Shown here piece by piece: positions 1 to 5,409 of a stretch of DNA of 5,961 nucleotides. The position numbers were made by a program, and so were the translations under genes. Location: positions 1 through 5,961 of the forward strand of contig JAKAAS010000139.1 of assembly GCA_021802225.1 (NCBI GenBank), in the 5' to 3' direction. Numbering within the stretch: position 1 is the first letter of the stretch; every line of letters starts with the position of its first letter. The notes beneath the pieces were generated by a model. That model did not search any database. It was not told the DNA's origin and saw nothing but the letters and a program-made list of their open reading frames with translations. This DNA is from Bacillota bacterium. Lineage in GTDB: Bacteria; Bacillota_E; Sulfobacillia; Sulfobacillales; Sulfobacillaceae.

Positions 1-1307
1 ACCACTTGAAAGCCCATCCCGATTTATTTGGGCCATTGGAATCCTTGCGCGATCAGTCGGTGCAGCTTAAGGAGCGCTTGGCGCGCTTGGAGCAACTGCT
101 CCTGGGCCAGACACCGGCGTCGGATTACAGCCGGCAGTCGATCCGCGTGACCGAGGAACGGTTTGCGCAGTGGCTGGGAACCCCTACGGAATCCGCCCTC
201 AAAGCGGTCCGGCAGACGGTGGCAGTCGTCGCCCAGATGTCTCGGGATACCTGGGCGTCCGCCGAGGCGATTTTGGGTGACGGCATTAAAAGCGATGCGG
301 CCTGGCTGCGTTTTGAGAAATGGTCGGAGGACATGCAGCACTTTAGCATCGACCTAGACCAGTGGGGTCCGCCGCGGGAAGAAGCGGTGAGTTGGTGGGA
401 GGCGCACCACCTGGACACCCTGCCGCAAATTGCGCTGCGGCAAGGACCGGTGGATGTCTCTTCCCTGGTGGCCGACTCGTTATGGGCCCATGTCAAGACC
501 GGTATACTGACATCCGCGACCCTGAGCGTAGCCGGAGACTTCCAGTATATGGCGCGGACCTTGGGCATACCTAGGACCCGGATGCGGGCCATTCAATTGC
601 CGTCTCCATTCAATCTTCGGGATAACAGCTGTCTGGCCGTGCCGTCGGATGCTCCCGACGTCAGCGCAGCCGACCATATTCGCTCGCTGGCGGATTTTCT
701 GCTGGCGGTGGTGCCGATTATCCAGGGGCGGACTCTCGTTCTCACCACATCACACCGCACGCTGCGGGCACTGGCGGACCTTATTCGCCTGGATTTGGAG
801 GCCCTAGGGGTGGTGACGTTGGCCCAGGGCATTGACGGACCTAGTGTCCGCCTAGTGTCCCAGTTCAAGACATCGCCCCGGGCGGTTCTCATTGGCGCTT
901 CCGGATTGTGGGAGGGGGTGGATGTTCCGGGGCCGGGCCTCTCTCTCGTGGTCATGGCCCGGCTTCCTTTCGGGGCCCCGGGCGAACCGCTGGAAGAGGC
1001 ACGCCTGGAACGGCTGAAAGAGGCCGGGAAGTCGGCATTTTACTGGAGGACCTTGCCTCAGGCGGTATTGCGGTTTCAGCAGGGCTTTGGCCGGCTGCTG
1101 CGCACGCGACAGGACCGGGGAGTGGTGGTGGTCTACGACCCCCGGGTCATCCGCAGCCGCTATGGATCAAAATTTATTCAGGCTCTAGGCGGGCCACGAG
1201 TGGAGATACAGACCCAGTCGTCACTGATCGGGTTCATCCAAGAATTTTTTGGGGAAGAGGGAGGTAGCAATTCCTTTGCATCTGCGACGGATTCTGGTGA
1301 CAAATGA
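1..1307 (+). CDS. dinG: DinG/Rad3-family ATP-dependent DNA helicase, C-terminal part (5' truncated)
   Basis: The frame is open to the left edge, so the start and the N-terminal ATP-binding half (Walker A, any Fe-S cysteines, DEAH box) lie outside. The TTG at 6 is probably internal. About 434 codons are visible. Numbering from position 6, the segment has the HELICc2 signatures of XPD/DinG helicases: ILTSATL at about residues 167-173, SPFN near 200, a GLWEGVDVPG motif at about 300-309, and QGFGRLLR at about 359-366 followed by D370 and G372. In this family these motifs contact ATP and DNA in the second RecA-like domain. DinG-type enzymes are 5'-3' helicases that resolve structures such as R-loops and D-loops; this role is inferred from family. 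The 3' end overlaps surE by 32 bp, suggesting co-transcription and coupled translation. Other DinG-like paralogs (YoaA type, or those with an N-terminal exonuclease) cannot be told apart without the missing half. Confidence 0.9.
   Translation, partial: HLKAHPDLFGPLESLRDQSVQLKERLARLEQLLLGQTPASDYSRQSIRVTEERFAQWLGTPTESALKAVRQTVAVVAQMSRDTWASAEAILGDGIKSDAAWLRFEKWSEDMQHFSIDLDQWGPPREEAVSWWEAHHLDTLPQIALRQGPVDVSSLVADSLWAHVKTGILTSATLSVAGDFQYMARTLGIPRTRMRAIQLPSPFNLRDNSCLAVPSDAPDVSAADHIRSLADFLLAVVPIIQGRTLVLTTSHRTLRALADLIRLDLEALGVVTLAQGIDGPSVRLVSQFKTSPRAVLIGASGLWEGVDVPGPGLSLVVMARLPFGAPGEPLEEARLERLKEAGKSAFYWRTLPQAVLRFQQGFGRLLRTRQDRGVVVVYDPRVIRSRYGSKFIQALGGPRVEIQTQSSLIGFIQEFFGEEGGSNSFASATDSGDK
1260..1278 (+). 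promoter_or_regulatory. Ribosome binding site that sets the TTG start of surE
   Basis: GGAGGT at 1260-1265, extended as AGGGAGGT from 1258, lies 10 bases before the TTG at 1276. The longer frame from TTG 1249 has only ATTTTTT-rich sequence before it. SurE proteins normally begin a few residues before the RILVTNDDG motif, which also favours 1276. The site lies inside the helicase reading frame. Confidence 0.7.
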
Positions 1308-2064
1308 TGACGGCATCGGGGCGGTGGGCCTGAACCGGCTGGCCCGCGCGGTGAGTGCTGTCGCCGAGGTCTTTGTGGTGGCGCCAGAGCTGGAGCGCAG
1401 CGCCATGGGGCATGCGATTACCATGCACAAGCCGCTGCATGCCGCTACTGTGGAAATGGAGGGGGTGCAACATGCGTGGCGCATCAACGGCACACCGGCC
1501 GACTGCGCCAAACTGGGAGTAGAGGCCCTGATGCCCCACAGGCCGGACCTTGTATTGTCCGGAATCAATCATGGCTCGAACTTGGGGCGCGATATTTATT
1601 ACTCGGGAACAGTCTCCGCTGCAATGGAAGGGATGTTTCTCGGAGTGCCGTCTTTGGCCCTGTCCTATGACGGCGACGACTCTGGCGGCCTGGAATGGGC
1701 CGCAGCCTTTGTACGCTGGTGGATTGCCGGGCCGTTCTTCGCCTGTCCTCCGCAGGGGGTGCTGTACAATGTGAATTTCCCTCAGATCGCTGAGGGACAT
1801 CCCGCCCACATGGCGTGGGTGCGGTTGGGGCGGCGGGAATACTCCAATGACTTCCAACGCCGTGTGGACCCGCGCGGACGGGAATACTACTGGATGGCTG
1901 GGCGGGCTAAGGATGTGGCGGATGAGCCGGATACCGACGTCGGGGCTGTGGCTTCCGGCTTTATTGCGGTGACCCCGTTGCAACTGGATGCGACGGCGTA
2001 TCAGCTGATTCCTGCCCACAACATCTTAGAGGTTCCCGCAAACTTTGACGGGCCCCGTGCCTGA
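1276..2064 (+). CDS. surE: SurE-family 5'/3'-nucleotidase (survival protein E)
   Basis: This is a 262-residue protein, a normal SurE length. SurE is a cytoplasmic divalent-metal phosphatase that removes phosphate from nucleoside monophosphates and sometimes from 3'-nucleotides or short polyphosphate. All family signatures are present. The N-terminal strand and metal motif LVTNDDG includes D11 and D12. S42 lies in ERSAMGH. NGTPADC spans about residues 71-77. The SGINHGSNLGRDIYYSGTVS block spans about 95-114 and includes metal ligand N98. VLYNVNFP follows further on. The TTG start is chosen from the Shine-Dalgarno site at 1260-1265 and from family N-termini. It overlaps the end of the helicase gene by 32 bp in another frame, so the two are likely one operon with translational coupling. 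No key residue is missing, and the protein should be active. Confidence 0.95.
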   Translation: MHLRRILVTNDDGIGAVGLNRLARAVSAVAEVFVVAPELERSAMGHAITMHKPLHAATVEMEGVQHAWRINGTPADCAKLGVEALMPHRPDLVLSGINHGSNLGRDIYYSGTVSAAMEGMFLGVPSLALSYDGDDSGGLEWAAAFVRWWIAGPFFACPPQGVLYNVNFPQIAEGHPAHMAWVRLGRREYSNDFQRRVDPRGREYYWMAGRAKDVADEPDTDVGAVASGFIAVTPLQLDATAYQLIPAHNILEVPANFDGPRA

Positions 2065-2113
2065 TTGTTTTGGGTGTAAGCCTTAAGGATAGGCGGCTCC
2101 TGCATGCGGGCAG

Positions 2114-2141
2114 TGAAGGGCCGCCCGCCGGCGCCCCTTCA
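2114..2141. terminator. GC-rich hairpin between convergent genes, possible weak terminator
   Basis: TGAAGGG at 2114-2120 pairs with CCCTTCA at 2135-2141 (7 bp) around a 14-base GC-rich loop that contains the palindrome CGCCGGCG. It covers the stop codon of the minus-strand gene (2139-2141) and lies about 50 bases after the surE stop. Neither strand has a T-run after the stem, so intrinsic termination is uncertain. The rest of 2065-2138 shows no gene. Confidence 0.3.
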
Positions 2142-2606
2142 GGACAGGCTGGCGGCCATGGTCACCAGGGTTTGGTCTGGGGCGGATTGGCCGTCATACC
2201 AGGAGATTACCTGCACCATCAGGCAGGCATCTGGGGCGTCGCAGCGGGCAATGAGGCCTGGAATGAAGATGTTGGCTACAGTCTGGGTGTCTAGCAGCTC
2301 ACTGACGCTGCCGGCGAAGACCCCATGCGCAGCCGGGGCCCAGAGCGTGGTCAGCTGTTCGCGGAACGCAGCCAGGGTTAAGTCGCCTGCCACTTCAATA
2401 TGCCACCAGGTCTGCGGTGAGCCGCATGGAGTGGCAATCATATGGCAGCTGGACCGGGAACCCGAGCCGCTTAACGGCTGGAACTGTCGGCGGCGTGCGG
2501 AGCAGGACTGGAGGTGGTGCGCCATTCCGGATTCCTGACGCACCATCTTGCAAAAAAAGCATTGGCCCATGCTGTCAGCGGCAAGGTCAAGCTGAGGTTT
2601 GGTCAT
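2139..2606 (-). CDS. Small C2HC zinc-finger protein, uncharacterised
   Basis: This is a 155-residue protein read right to left from ATG at 2606. A purine-rich GGGGGGAG site ends 6 bases before that ATG, and a promoter-like pair lies upstream. The frame is open far beyond this start, but the Shine-Dalgarno site and domain start support 2606. Near the N-terminus C16-x2-C19-x11-H31-x3-C35 (H30 could substitute for H31) forms a probable zinc finger. The core has TWWHIEV at about 66-72, then a helix-like LTLAAFREQLTTLW (77-89), and later FIPGLIARCDAPDACLMVQVIS (about 114-135). This order resembles, from memory, a family of bacterial and archaeal hypothetical proteins with CxxC/HxxxC, YWLHIEV and IWLECCGHLSAF motifs, distantly like the pRiA4b ORF-3 fold. 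Here the ECCGH stretch reads PAAHG and the C-terminus seems short, so this is a divergent member. Function is unknown. Plus-strand frames over the same stretch show no recognisable protein. Confidence 0.65.
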   Translation of the reverse strand: MTKPQLDLAADSMGQCFFCKMVRQESGMAHHLQSCSARRRQFQPLSGSGSRSSCHMIATPCGSPQTWWHIEVAGDLTLAAFREQLTTLWAPAAHGVFAGSVSELLDTQTVANIFIPGLIARCDAPDACLMVQVISWYDGQSAPDQTLVTMAASLS

Positions 2607-2639
2607 CAGAGTCTCCCCCCAGTGAATCGTGATTGTTCG

Positions 2640-2668
2640 AGTGTACAGCCTGGGGCGGTAGCTGTCTA
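2640..2668 (-). promoter_or_regulatory. Candidate sigma-A promoter of the zinc-finger gene
   Basis: On the minus strand TAGACA (2668-2663) and TACACT (2645-2640) are separated by exactly 17 bases. They match TTGACA/TATAAT at five and four of six positions respectively. The expected start of transcription near 2633 leaves a leader of about 27 bases containing the Shine-Dalgarno site. Confidence 0.5.
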
Positions 2669-2693
2669 GGTGGTAAAAGATTCCGCGATAATG
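2663..2693 (+). promoter_or_regulatory. Candidate forespore (sigma-G-like) promoter of the first SASP gene
   Basis: TGTCTA at 2663-2668 and GATAATG at 2687-2693 are 18 bases apart and partly resemble the sigma-G pattern (TGnATA, CATACTA). The position is about 40 bases before the SASP start. The match is weak and rests on the expectation that SASP genes are read by sigma-G. Confidence 0.3.
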
Positions 2694-2733
2694 GCGAACG
2701 GGTGGGGACAGTCTAGGAGTGGAGGTGGATGCA

Positions 2734-2940
2734 ATGCCTGATGACCGGAAGCCCGCAGACCCGGACACGCAAAAAGCCATGGACCATCTGAAAGAAGAGG
2801 TGGCGGAAGATTTAGGCCTCGATGATGATATCGATGAGAGAGGCTGGGGAAACATGACAACCCGCGAAGTCGGAAAAATCGGGGGGAATATGGTTCGCCG
2901 TCTGGTAAAAAAAGCGGAAAACGAGTTGCCCCGGGAGTAG
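2734..2940 (+). CDS. Alpha/beta-type small acid-soluble spore protein (SASP), 68 residues
   Basis: ATG 2734 is preceded at 8 bases by GGAGG (2721-2725), so it is preferred over the in-frame GTG at 2719. The 68-residue protein is highly charged. It has the two helical halves of alpha/beta SASPs: LKEEVAEDLGL (19-29), which contains the expected Gpr germination-protease site (E22-V23 by homology), and TTREVGKIGGNMVRRLVKKAE (42-62), the glycine-rich DNA-binding half. These proteins are made in the forespore, coat the chromosome, push DNA toward an A-like form and protect it from UV, heat and peroxide; they are degraded on germination. The gene is monocistronic: divergent from the zinc-finger gene and closed by a strong terminator. 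The second SASP in this window differs by a 4-residue insertion. Confidence 0.93.
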   Translation: MPDDRKPADPDTQKAMDHLKEEVAEDLGLDDDIDERGWGNMTTREVGKIGGNMVRRLVKKAENELPRE

Positions 2941-2978
2941 CCCGCGGGGAGAAAAGAACTTTCGATGCCACTGACAAC

Positions 2979-3004
2979 CGCCGGCAATGCCGGCGCATTT
3001 TTTT
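2979..3004 (+). terminator. Intrinsic terminator after the first SASP gene
   Basis: CGCCGGC (2979-2985) pairs perfectly with GCCGGCG (2989-2995) around the loop AAT, followed by CA and seven T residues (2998-3004). This is a textbook rho-independent terminator 38 bases after the SASP stop. The stretch after it, to 3128, shows no gene and no convincing promoter. Confidence 0.92.
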
Positions 3005-3128
3005 GTCCAGCCGTTTTATCCTCTATCCAGTCTCTGGCAGAAATTCCCCCATATTGTCTGGTGATGAAAATCTGTCATGAACCGTGGTTTTCCGCGTAAG
3101 TTGGGATTAGGAGAGGAGACGAGACAAG

Positions 3129-3485
3129 GTGAGCGTGGGAGTGATATTGCGGGGAGTCATGGCAGGAATCTTGGCGGCGGCGGTGCTGGCCTTTGTGTTG
3201 GCTTTGGTGGATTACAACACGGCACTGGCAGGGAGCGTGCTGTCTGCTCTGCTATGGGCTGGAATTCTGCTGGTGGCAGGGGTCAGCGGCTGGGTCGCAG
3301 GGCGGGGGGCGGAGCATGCGGGTTGGATTCACGGCAGTCTGGCGGCCGTGACATTGTTTCTGGTGGGCAAGGTGGTTGGAGAAAATATGCACCTCGGATC
3401 CAGCAGCCACTTGTGGCTGGGGCTGACGGTGGCAGTGATCACCGGCATGATCGGCGGGATGTGGGGAGCCAGTACGCAATATTAG
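3129..3485 (+). CDS. Four-helix membrane protein, TIGR04086/YrzE-like
   Basis: This is a 118-residue, very hydrophobic protein with four predicted membrane segments at about 6-27, 34-57, 64-85 and 95-114. The short GRGAEHAGWIHG loop (58-69) between helices 2 and 3 and the glycine-rich last helix (GMIGGMWG) are typical of the TIGR04086/YrzE family, which is widespread in spore-forming Firmicutes and has no established function. The GTG start at 3129 follows AGGAG at 3114-3118 by 10 bases; GTG 3135 or 3141 are possible alternatives. It follows a terminator, so it has its own transcript. It may be co-transcribed with the cell-wall protein gene 60 bases downstream. An overlapping frame beginning near 3077 lacks homology and is treated as a shadow. 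Confidence 0.8.
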   Translation: MSVGVILRGVMAGILAAAVLAFVLALVDYNTALAGSVLSALLWAGILLVAGVSGWVAGRGAEHAGWIHGSLAAVTLFLVGKVVGENMHLGSSSHLWLGLTVAVITGMIGGMWGASTQY

Positions 3486-3499
3486 GTGGTGATGAATAA

Positions 3500-3541
3500 A
3501 TTCCTCCATTTGGTGCATTCTGGAAGTTGAGGAGGAATGCA
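3500..3541 (+). promoter_or_regulatory. Leader with alternative hairpins covering the ribosome binding site of the wall-protein gene
   Basis: ATTCCTCC at 3500-3507 is an exact 8-base complement of GGAGGAAT at 3531-3538, which contains the Shine-Dalgarno core. Separately, TGCATTC at 3514-3520 is an exact 7-base complement of GAATGCA at 3535-3541. The two pairings share bases 3535-3538 and so exclude each other. The first hides the Shine-Dalgarno sequence, while the second leaves most of GAGGAGG in a loop. This is a possible translational switch; function is inferred from base complementarity only. Confidence 0.4.
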
Positions 3542-3545
3542 TGCA

Positions 3546-4919
3546 ATGGCAGGAACGATTTCCACTGGTTTAATTGCAACAGCGCTCTCATTGTCTTTGC
3601 TATCCCCGGGCAGCGTGCCGAATTCTTGGAGCGCAGGACATGATCCGGTGGCGGTCGCCACCGTGCAGGCAGAGCTGGATGTCCTGGGATTCAATGCCGG
3701 GCCAGTCACCGGGCGCGTGACCCAGCGGTTCTACCAGGGAACATCGAATTTTGTCACGCAGTTTGGCCAGCCTTCCGGCACGTCCCTGGAAACGCAGTTG
3801 ACGGCGGTGGTGAGTGGTCTGCCGGATCTGCCGACGCGCCTCTCAGGGGCCAGTGTGGTGGCGATCCAGTCGTGGCTCAGGAGTTGGAAGCTCTACCGGG
3901 GACAGCTAAGCGGCCAGATGACACAGTCTTTGGAGGCAGCCGTGCAAAAGTTTCAGAACAAAGTGGGATTGCCAGCGTCCGGCGGTCTGAATGGGCCAAC
4001 CCTGACAATGATGGCGCACCTGGCTGTGGTCCGGATGGCGGCTGAGAGGGGCTGGGCCTACGCTGCGGAGCCGGGAGACCGGATGAGTCTCATTGCCTGG
4101 GCTGCGGGAATTCCCCTCAAACGGTTGGAAGCGTCCAATTCCCTACATGGACGGATTTTATGGGTGGGGCAGCGTGTGCATTTTCATGTTCCCGCTGCCA
4201 AAAAGCAAGGGTCCGCGTCACCGAATGGTTCGGCAAAACGCCGTGAGGTGCCTGCCCTCCCACCCACCTCGGGTGTTTCCCATCACCAGGCCCCGGCGCC
4301 ATCTCTGTCTTCTCCGAGTCCTGCGCTTGTGCCCACGGCGGCTCCGGCTGGGGTCTACAGCAATCTCCAGCCGATCGCGGCCTTTGTGTTGTACGATCCC
4401 CGTTCGCAGGTTCTCACGGCGCTGCTTGCCGCCCAGAAACTCTACCCCCATGACCTCATCGATATCGCGGTCACAGGCGAGTGGGCCCTGACTCACAGCA
4501 GTCTGATGGGCGCTGTCGCCAAAACTGGCAATGAGGTCATCATGGGGGGATATTCCGGGACCTCGCTCAACGGGCTCCCAGCTTGGGGCATCCGCCAGGA
4601 AGTGTCGTGGTCACAGAAAGCGATCACCCAAACCAGCGGGCAGACGCCTGTCTTCATCAGCCAGCCCGTGCCATTCACGGCACCGGCCACCTCAGTGGTC
4701 ACGGCCCTCAATGTCATCGCCATATCGCCGGGGATTACGCTGGGGCCCAGCACGTGGGGGACTAGCGCGCCCGCGGATCTTCTAGACCATCCGGAAGGGG
4801 TTGTGGGAAGCACATATGGCCCGGTTTCCGCAAATGGATGGGAAAGCTTCTTCCAGACACTGGGGTTGCATCACTTCGTATTTTTGACGTTGGGACAGAT
4901 CTGGGCAAACGGGGGATAA
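3546..4919 (+). CDS. Secreted cell-wall-binding protein with degenerate NodB (polysaccharide deacetylase-like) domain
   Basis: ATG 3546 lies 10 bases after GAGGAGG (3529-3535); the in-frame ATG at 3537 is too close to that site. The 457-residue protein starts with a hydrophobic stretch (about I9-L19) that could be a signal peptide, although basic residues are absent before it. Next come a degenerate peptidoglycan-binding repeat (about 34-88), a clear PG_binding_1 repeat (100-156, with AAVQKFQNKVGLPASGGLNG), a LysM-like module (171-214, AEPGDRM to WVGQRVHF) and a Ser/Pro/Ala linker (215-272). The last part (273-457) follows NodB deacetylases closely, for example TGEWALTHSSLMGAVAKTGNE and IRQEVSWSQKAI. 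However, the TFDDG motif reads VLYDP (281-285), both histidines of HxxxH are G334 and G338, and RPPY reads SQPV (372-375). It is therefore probably a wall-binding pseudoenzyme and not an active deacetylase. It likely acts outside the membrane, perhaps at the spore or cell envelope. Confidence 0.85.
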   Translation: MAGTISTGLIATALSLSLLSPGSVPNSWSAGHDPVAVATVQAELDVLGFNAGPVTGRVTQRFYQGTSNFVTQFGQPSGTSLETQLTAVVSGLPDLPTRLSGASVVAIQSWLRSWKLYRGQLSGQMTQSLEAAVQKFQNKVGLPASGGLNGPTLTMMAHLAVVRMAAERGWAYAAEPGDRMSLIAWAAGIPLKRLEASNSLHGRILWVGQRVHFHVPAAKKQGSASPNGSAKRREVPALPPTSGVSHHQAPAPSLSSPSPALVPTAAPAGVYSNLQPIAAFVLYDPRSQVLTALLAAQKLYPHDLIDIAVTGEWALTHSSLMGAVAKTGNEVIMGGYSGTSLNGLPAWGIRQEVSWSQKAITQTSGQTPVFISQPVPFTAPATSVVTALNVIAISPGITLGPSTWGTSAPADLLDHPEGVVGSTYGPVSANGWESFFQTLGLHHFVFLTLGQIWANGG

Positions 4920-4942
4920 CGTCGCAGACATTAGTGCATATT

Positions 4943-4973
4943 ACTCCCAGATGGGGTCAGCCCATCTGGGAGT
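4943..4973. terminator. 13-bp perfect hairpin between convergent genes
   Basis: ACTCCCAGATGGG (4943-4955) pairs without mismatch with CCCATCTGGGAGT (4961-4973) around the loop GTCAG. It lies between the stops of the wall-protein gene (4919) and the minus-strand SASP (4992), the usual place for a shared terminator. A T-run is missing on both sides: the plus strand continues with G-rich sequence and the minus strand with AATATGCACTAATG. It may end transcription weakly, protect 3' ends or be a factor-dependent stop. Confidence 0.55.
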
Positions 4974-4991
4974 GGGGGCCGGAAAGGGGAC

Positions 4992-5216
4992 TCAATCGGG
5001 CTTGCGTGCCATGGATTCCTCAGCTTCCCGGATCATAACTTTCACCATATTGCCGCCAATTTTGCCGCCAATTCTGCCGAGTTGGCGCGACGGCATGTCT
5101 GCCCAGCCCTTGGTAAGAATCTCATCCGTCAAGCCAAGATTCTCAGCGATTTCGTACTTGAACTGATCGCGAATCTGTGGTGACAGAACTGACGGGCCCC
5201 GGTTGCTGCGTGCCAT
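4992..5216 (-). CDS. Alpha/beta-type small acid-soluble spore protein (SASP), 74 residues, with internal duplication
   Basis: Read on the minus strand from ATG 5216, with GGGGAGGG (5232-5225) 8 bases upstream. The frame is open further upstream, but that extension has no SASP character. FKYEIAENLGL (19-29) carries the expected Gpr cleavage site (E22-I23 by homology). The DNA-binding half has SRQLGRIGGKIGGNMVKVMI (43-62). Compared with the 68-residue SASP in this window it has four extra residues (KIGG, 52-55), produced by an exact 12-bp tandem repeat. The protein should coat and protect forespore DNA like other family members; whether the longer glycine-rich turn changes binding is unknown. 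It is monocistronic, with a consensus sigma-G-like -10 box upstream and a large hairpin downstream. Confidence 0.92.
   Translation of the reverse strand: MARSNRGPSVLSPQIRDQFKYEIAENLGLTDEILTKGWADMPSRQLGRIGGKIGGNMVKVMIREAEESMARKPD
5050..5073. repeat. Exact 12-bp tandem duplication inside the second SASP gene
   Basis: TTGCCGCCAATT occurs twice in a row (5050-5061, 5062-5073), followed by a partial third copy (CTGCCGAG). It is in frame and adds four residues to the glycine-rich DNA-binding segment. Confidence 0.85.
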
Positions 5217-5255
5217 AATCTCATCCCTCCCCATCTCATGTCTGTGTGACGAGAT

Positions 5256-5262
5256 TAGTATG
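5256..5262 (-). promoter_or_regulatory. Sigma-G-type -10 box of the second SASP gene
   Basis: On the minus strand, 5262-5256 reads CATACTA, the consensus -10 sequence of forespore sigma-G promoters. The expected transcript start near 5249 gives a leader of about 33 bases including the Shine-Dalgarno site. The -35 region 16-18 bases upstream (around AACATGCC) is a poor match. Confidence 0.6.
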
Positions 5263-5357
5263 CCGTAAACAGTCTTAGGGCATGTTAGGATGATCATGAC
5301 ACAACAAGGCAGATTTGCCGGGCATAAATCGGGCTCTTCTTTAATATCTGAGGAAAC

Positions 5358-5366
5358 TGCTATAAT
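5358..5366 (+). promoter_or_regulatory. Extended -10 vegetative promoter for the YpmA-like and Nudix genes
   Basis: TGCTATAAT at 5358-5366 is a perfect sigma-A -10 hexamer with an extended TGn motif. The -35 candidate TTCTTT (5337-5342, 18-base spacer) is weak, as is common with extended -10 promoters. It is about 44 bases before the downstream start codon. Confidence 0.65.
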
Positions 5367-5409
5367 ATGATCAAAATAACGGAAGAGACTGTGAGTGGAG
5401 GCGTCACGG

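Noticed and set aside
840..860. Direct repeat CCTAGTGTCC separated by one base inside the helicase gene
   Set aside because: The copies fall in different reading frames of a conserved coding region, so this is most likely chance.
1234..2019. Long minus-strand open frame (261 codons) opposite surE
   Set aside because: It is antisense to a gene with full SurE motifs and its translation shows no recognisable domain; it is a GC-driven shadow.
2104..2538. Plus-strand open frame of 144 codons
   Set aside because: It lies opposite the C2HC zinc-finger gene, which has a Shine-Dalgarno site, a promoter-like pair and a CxxC/HxxxC motif. The plus-strand product has no such support.
2607..2987. Upstream extension of the zinc-finger frame on the minus strand
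   Set aside because: The extension runs antisense through the SASP gene and its terminator and has low-complexity composition. The start at 2606 has a ribosome binding site.
3077..3499. 140-codon plus-strand frame overlapping the membrane protein
   Set aside because: It is Gly/Arg-rich with no domain and is out of frame with a convincing four-helix membrane protein that has its own ribosome binding site.
5311..5329. Small imperfect hairpin (GATT-TGC / GCA-AATC) upstream of the YpmA-like promoter
   Set aside because: It is short, bulged, has no gene ending before it on the plus strand and no clean T-run; not enough to call a terminator or RNA.
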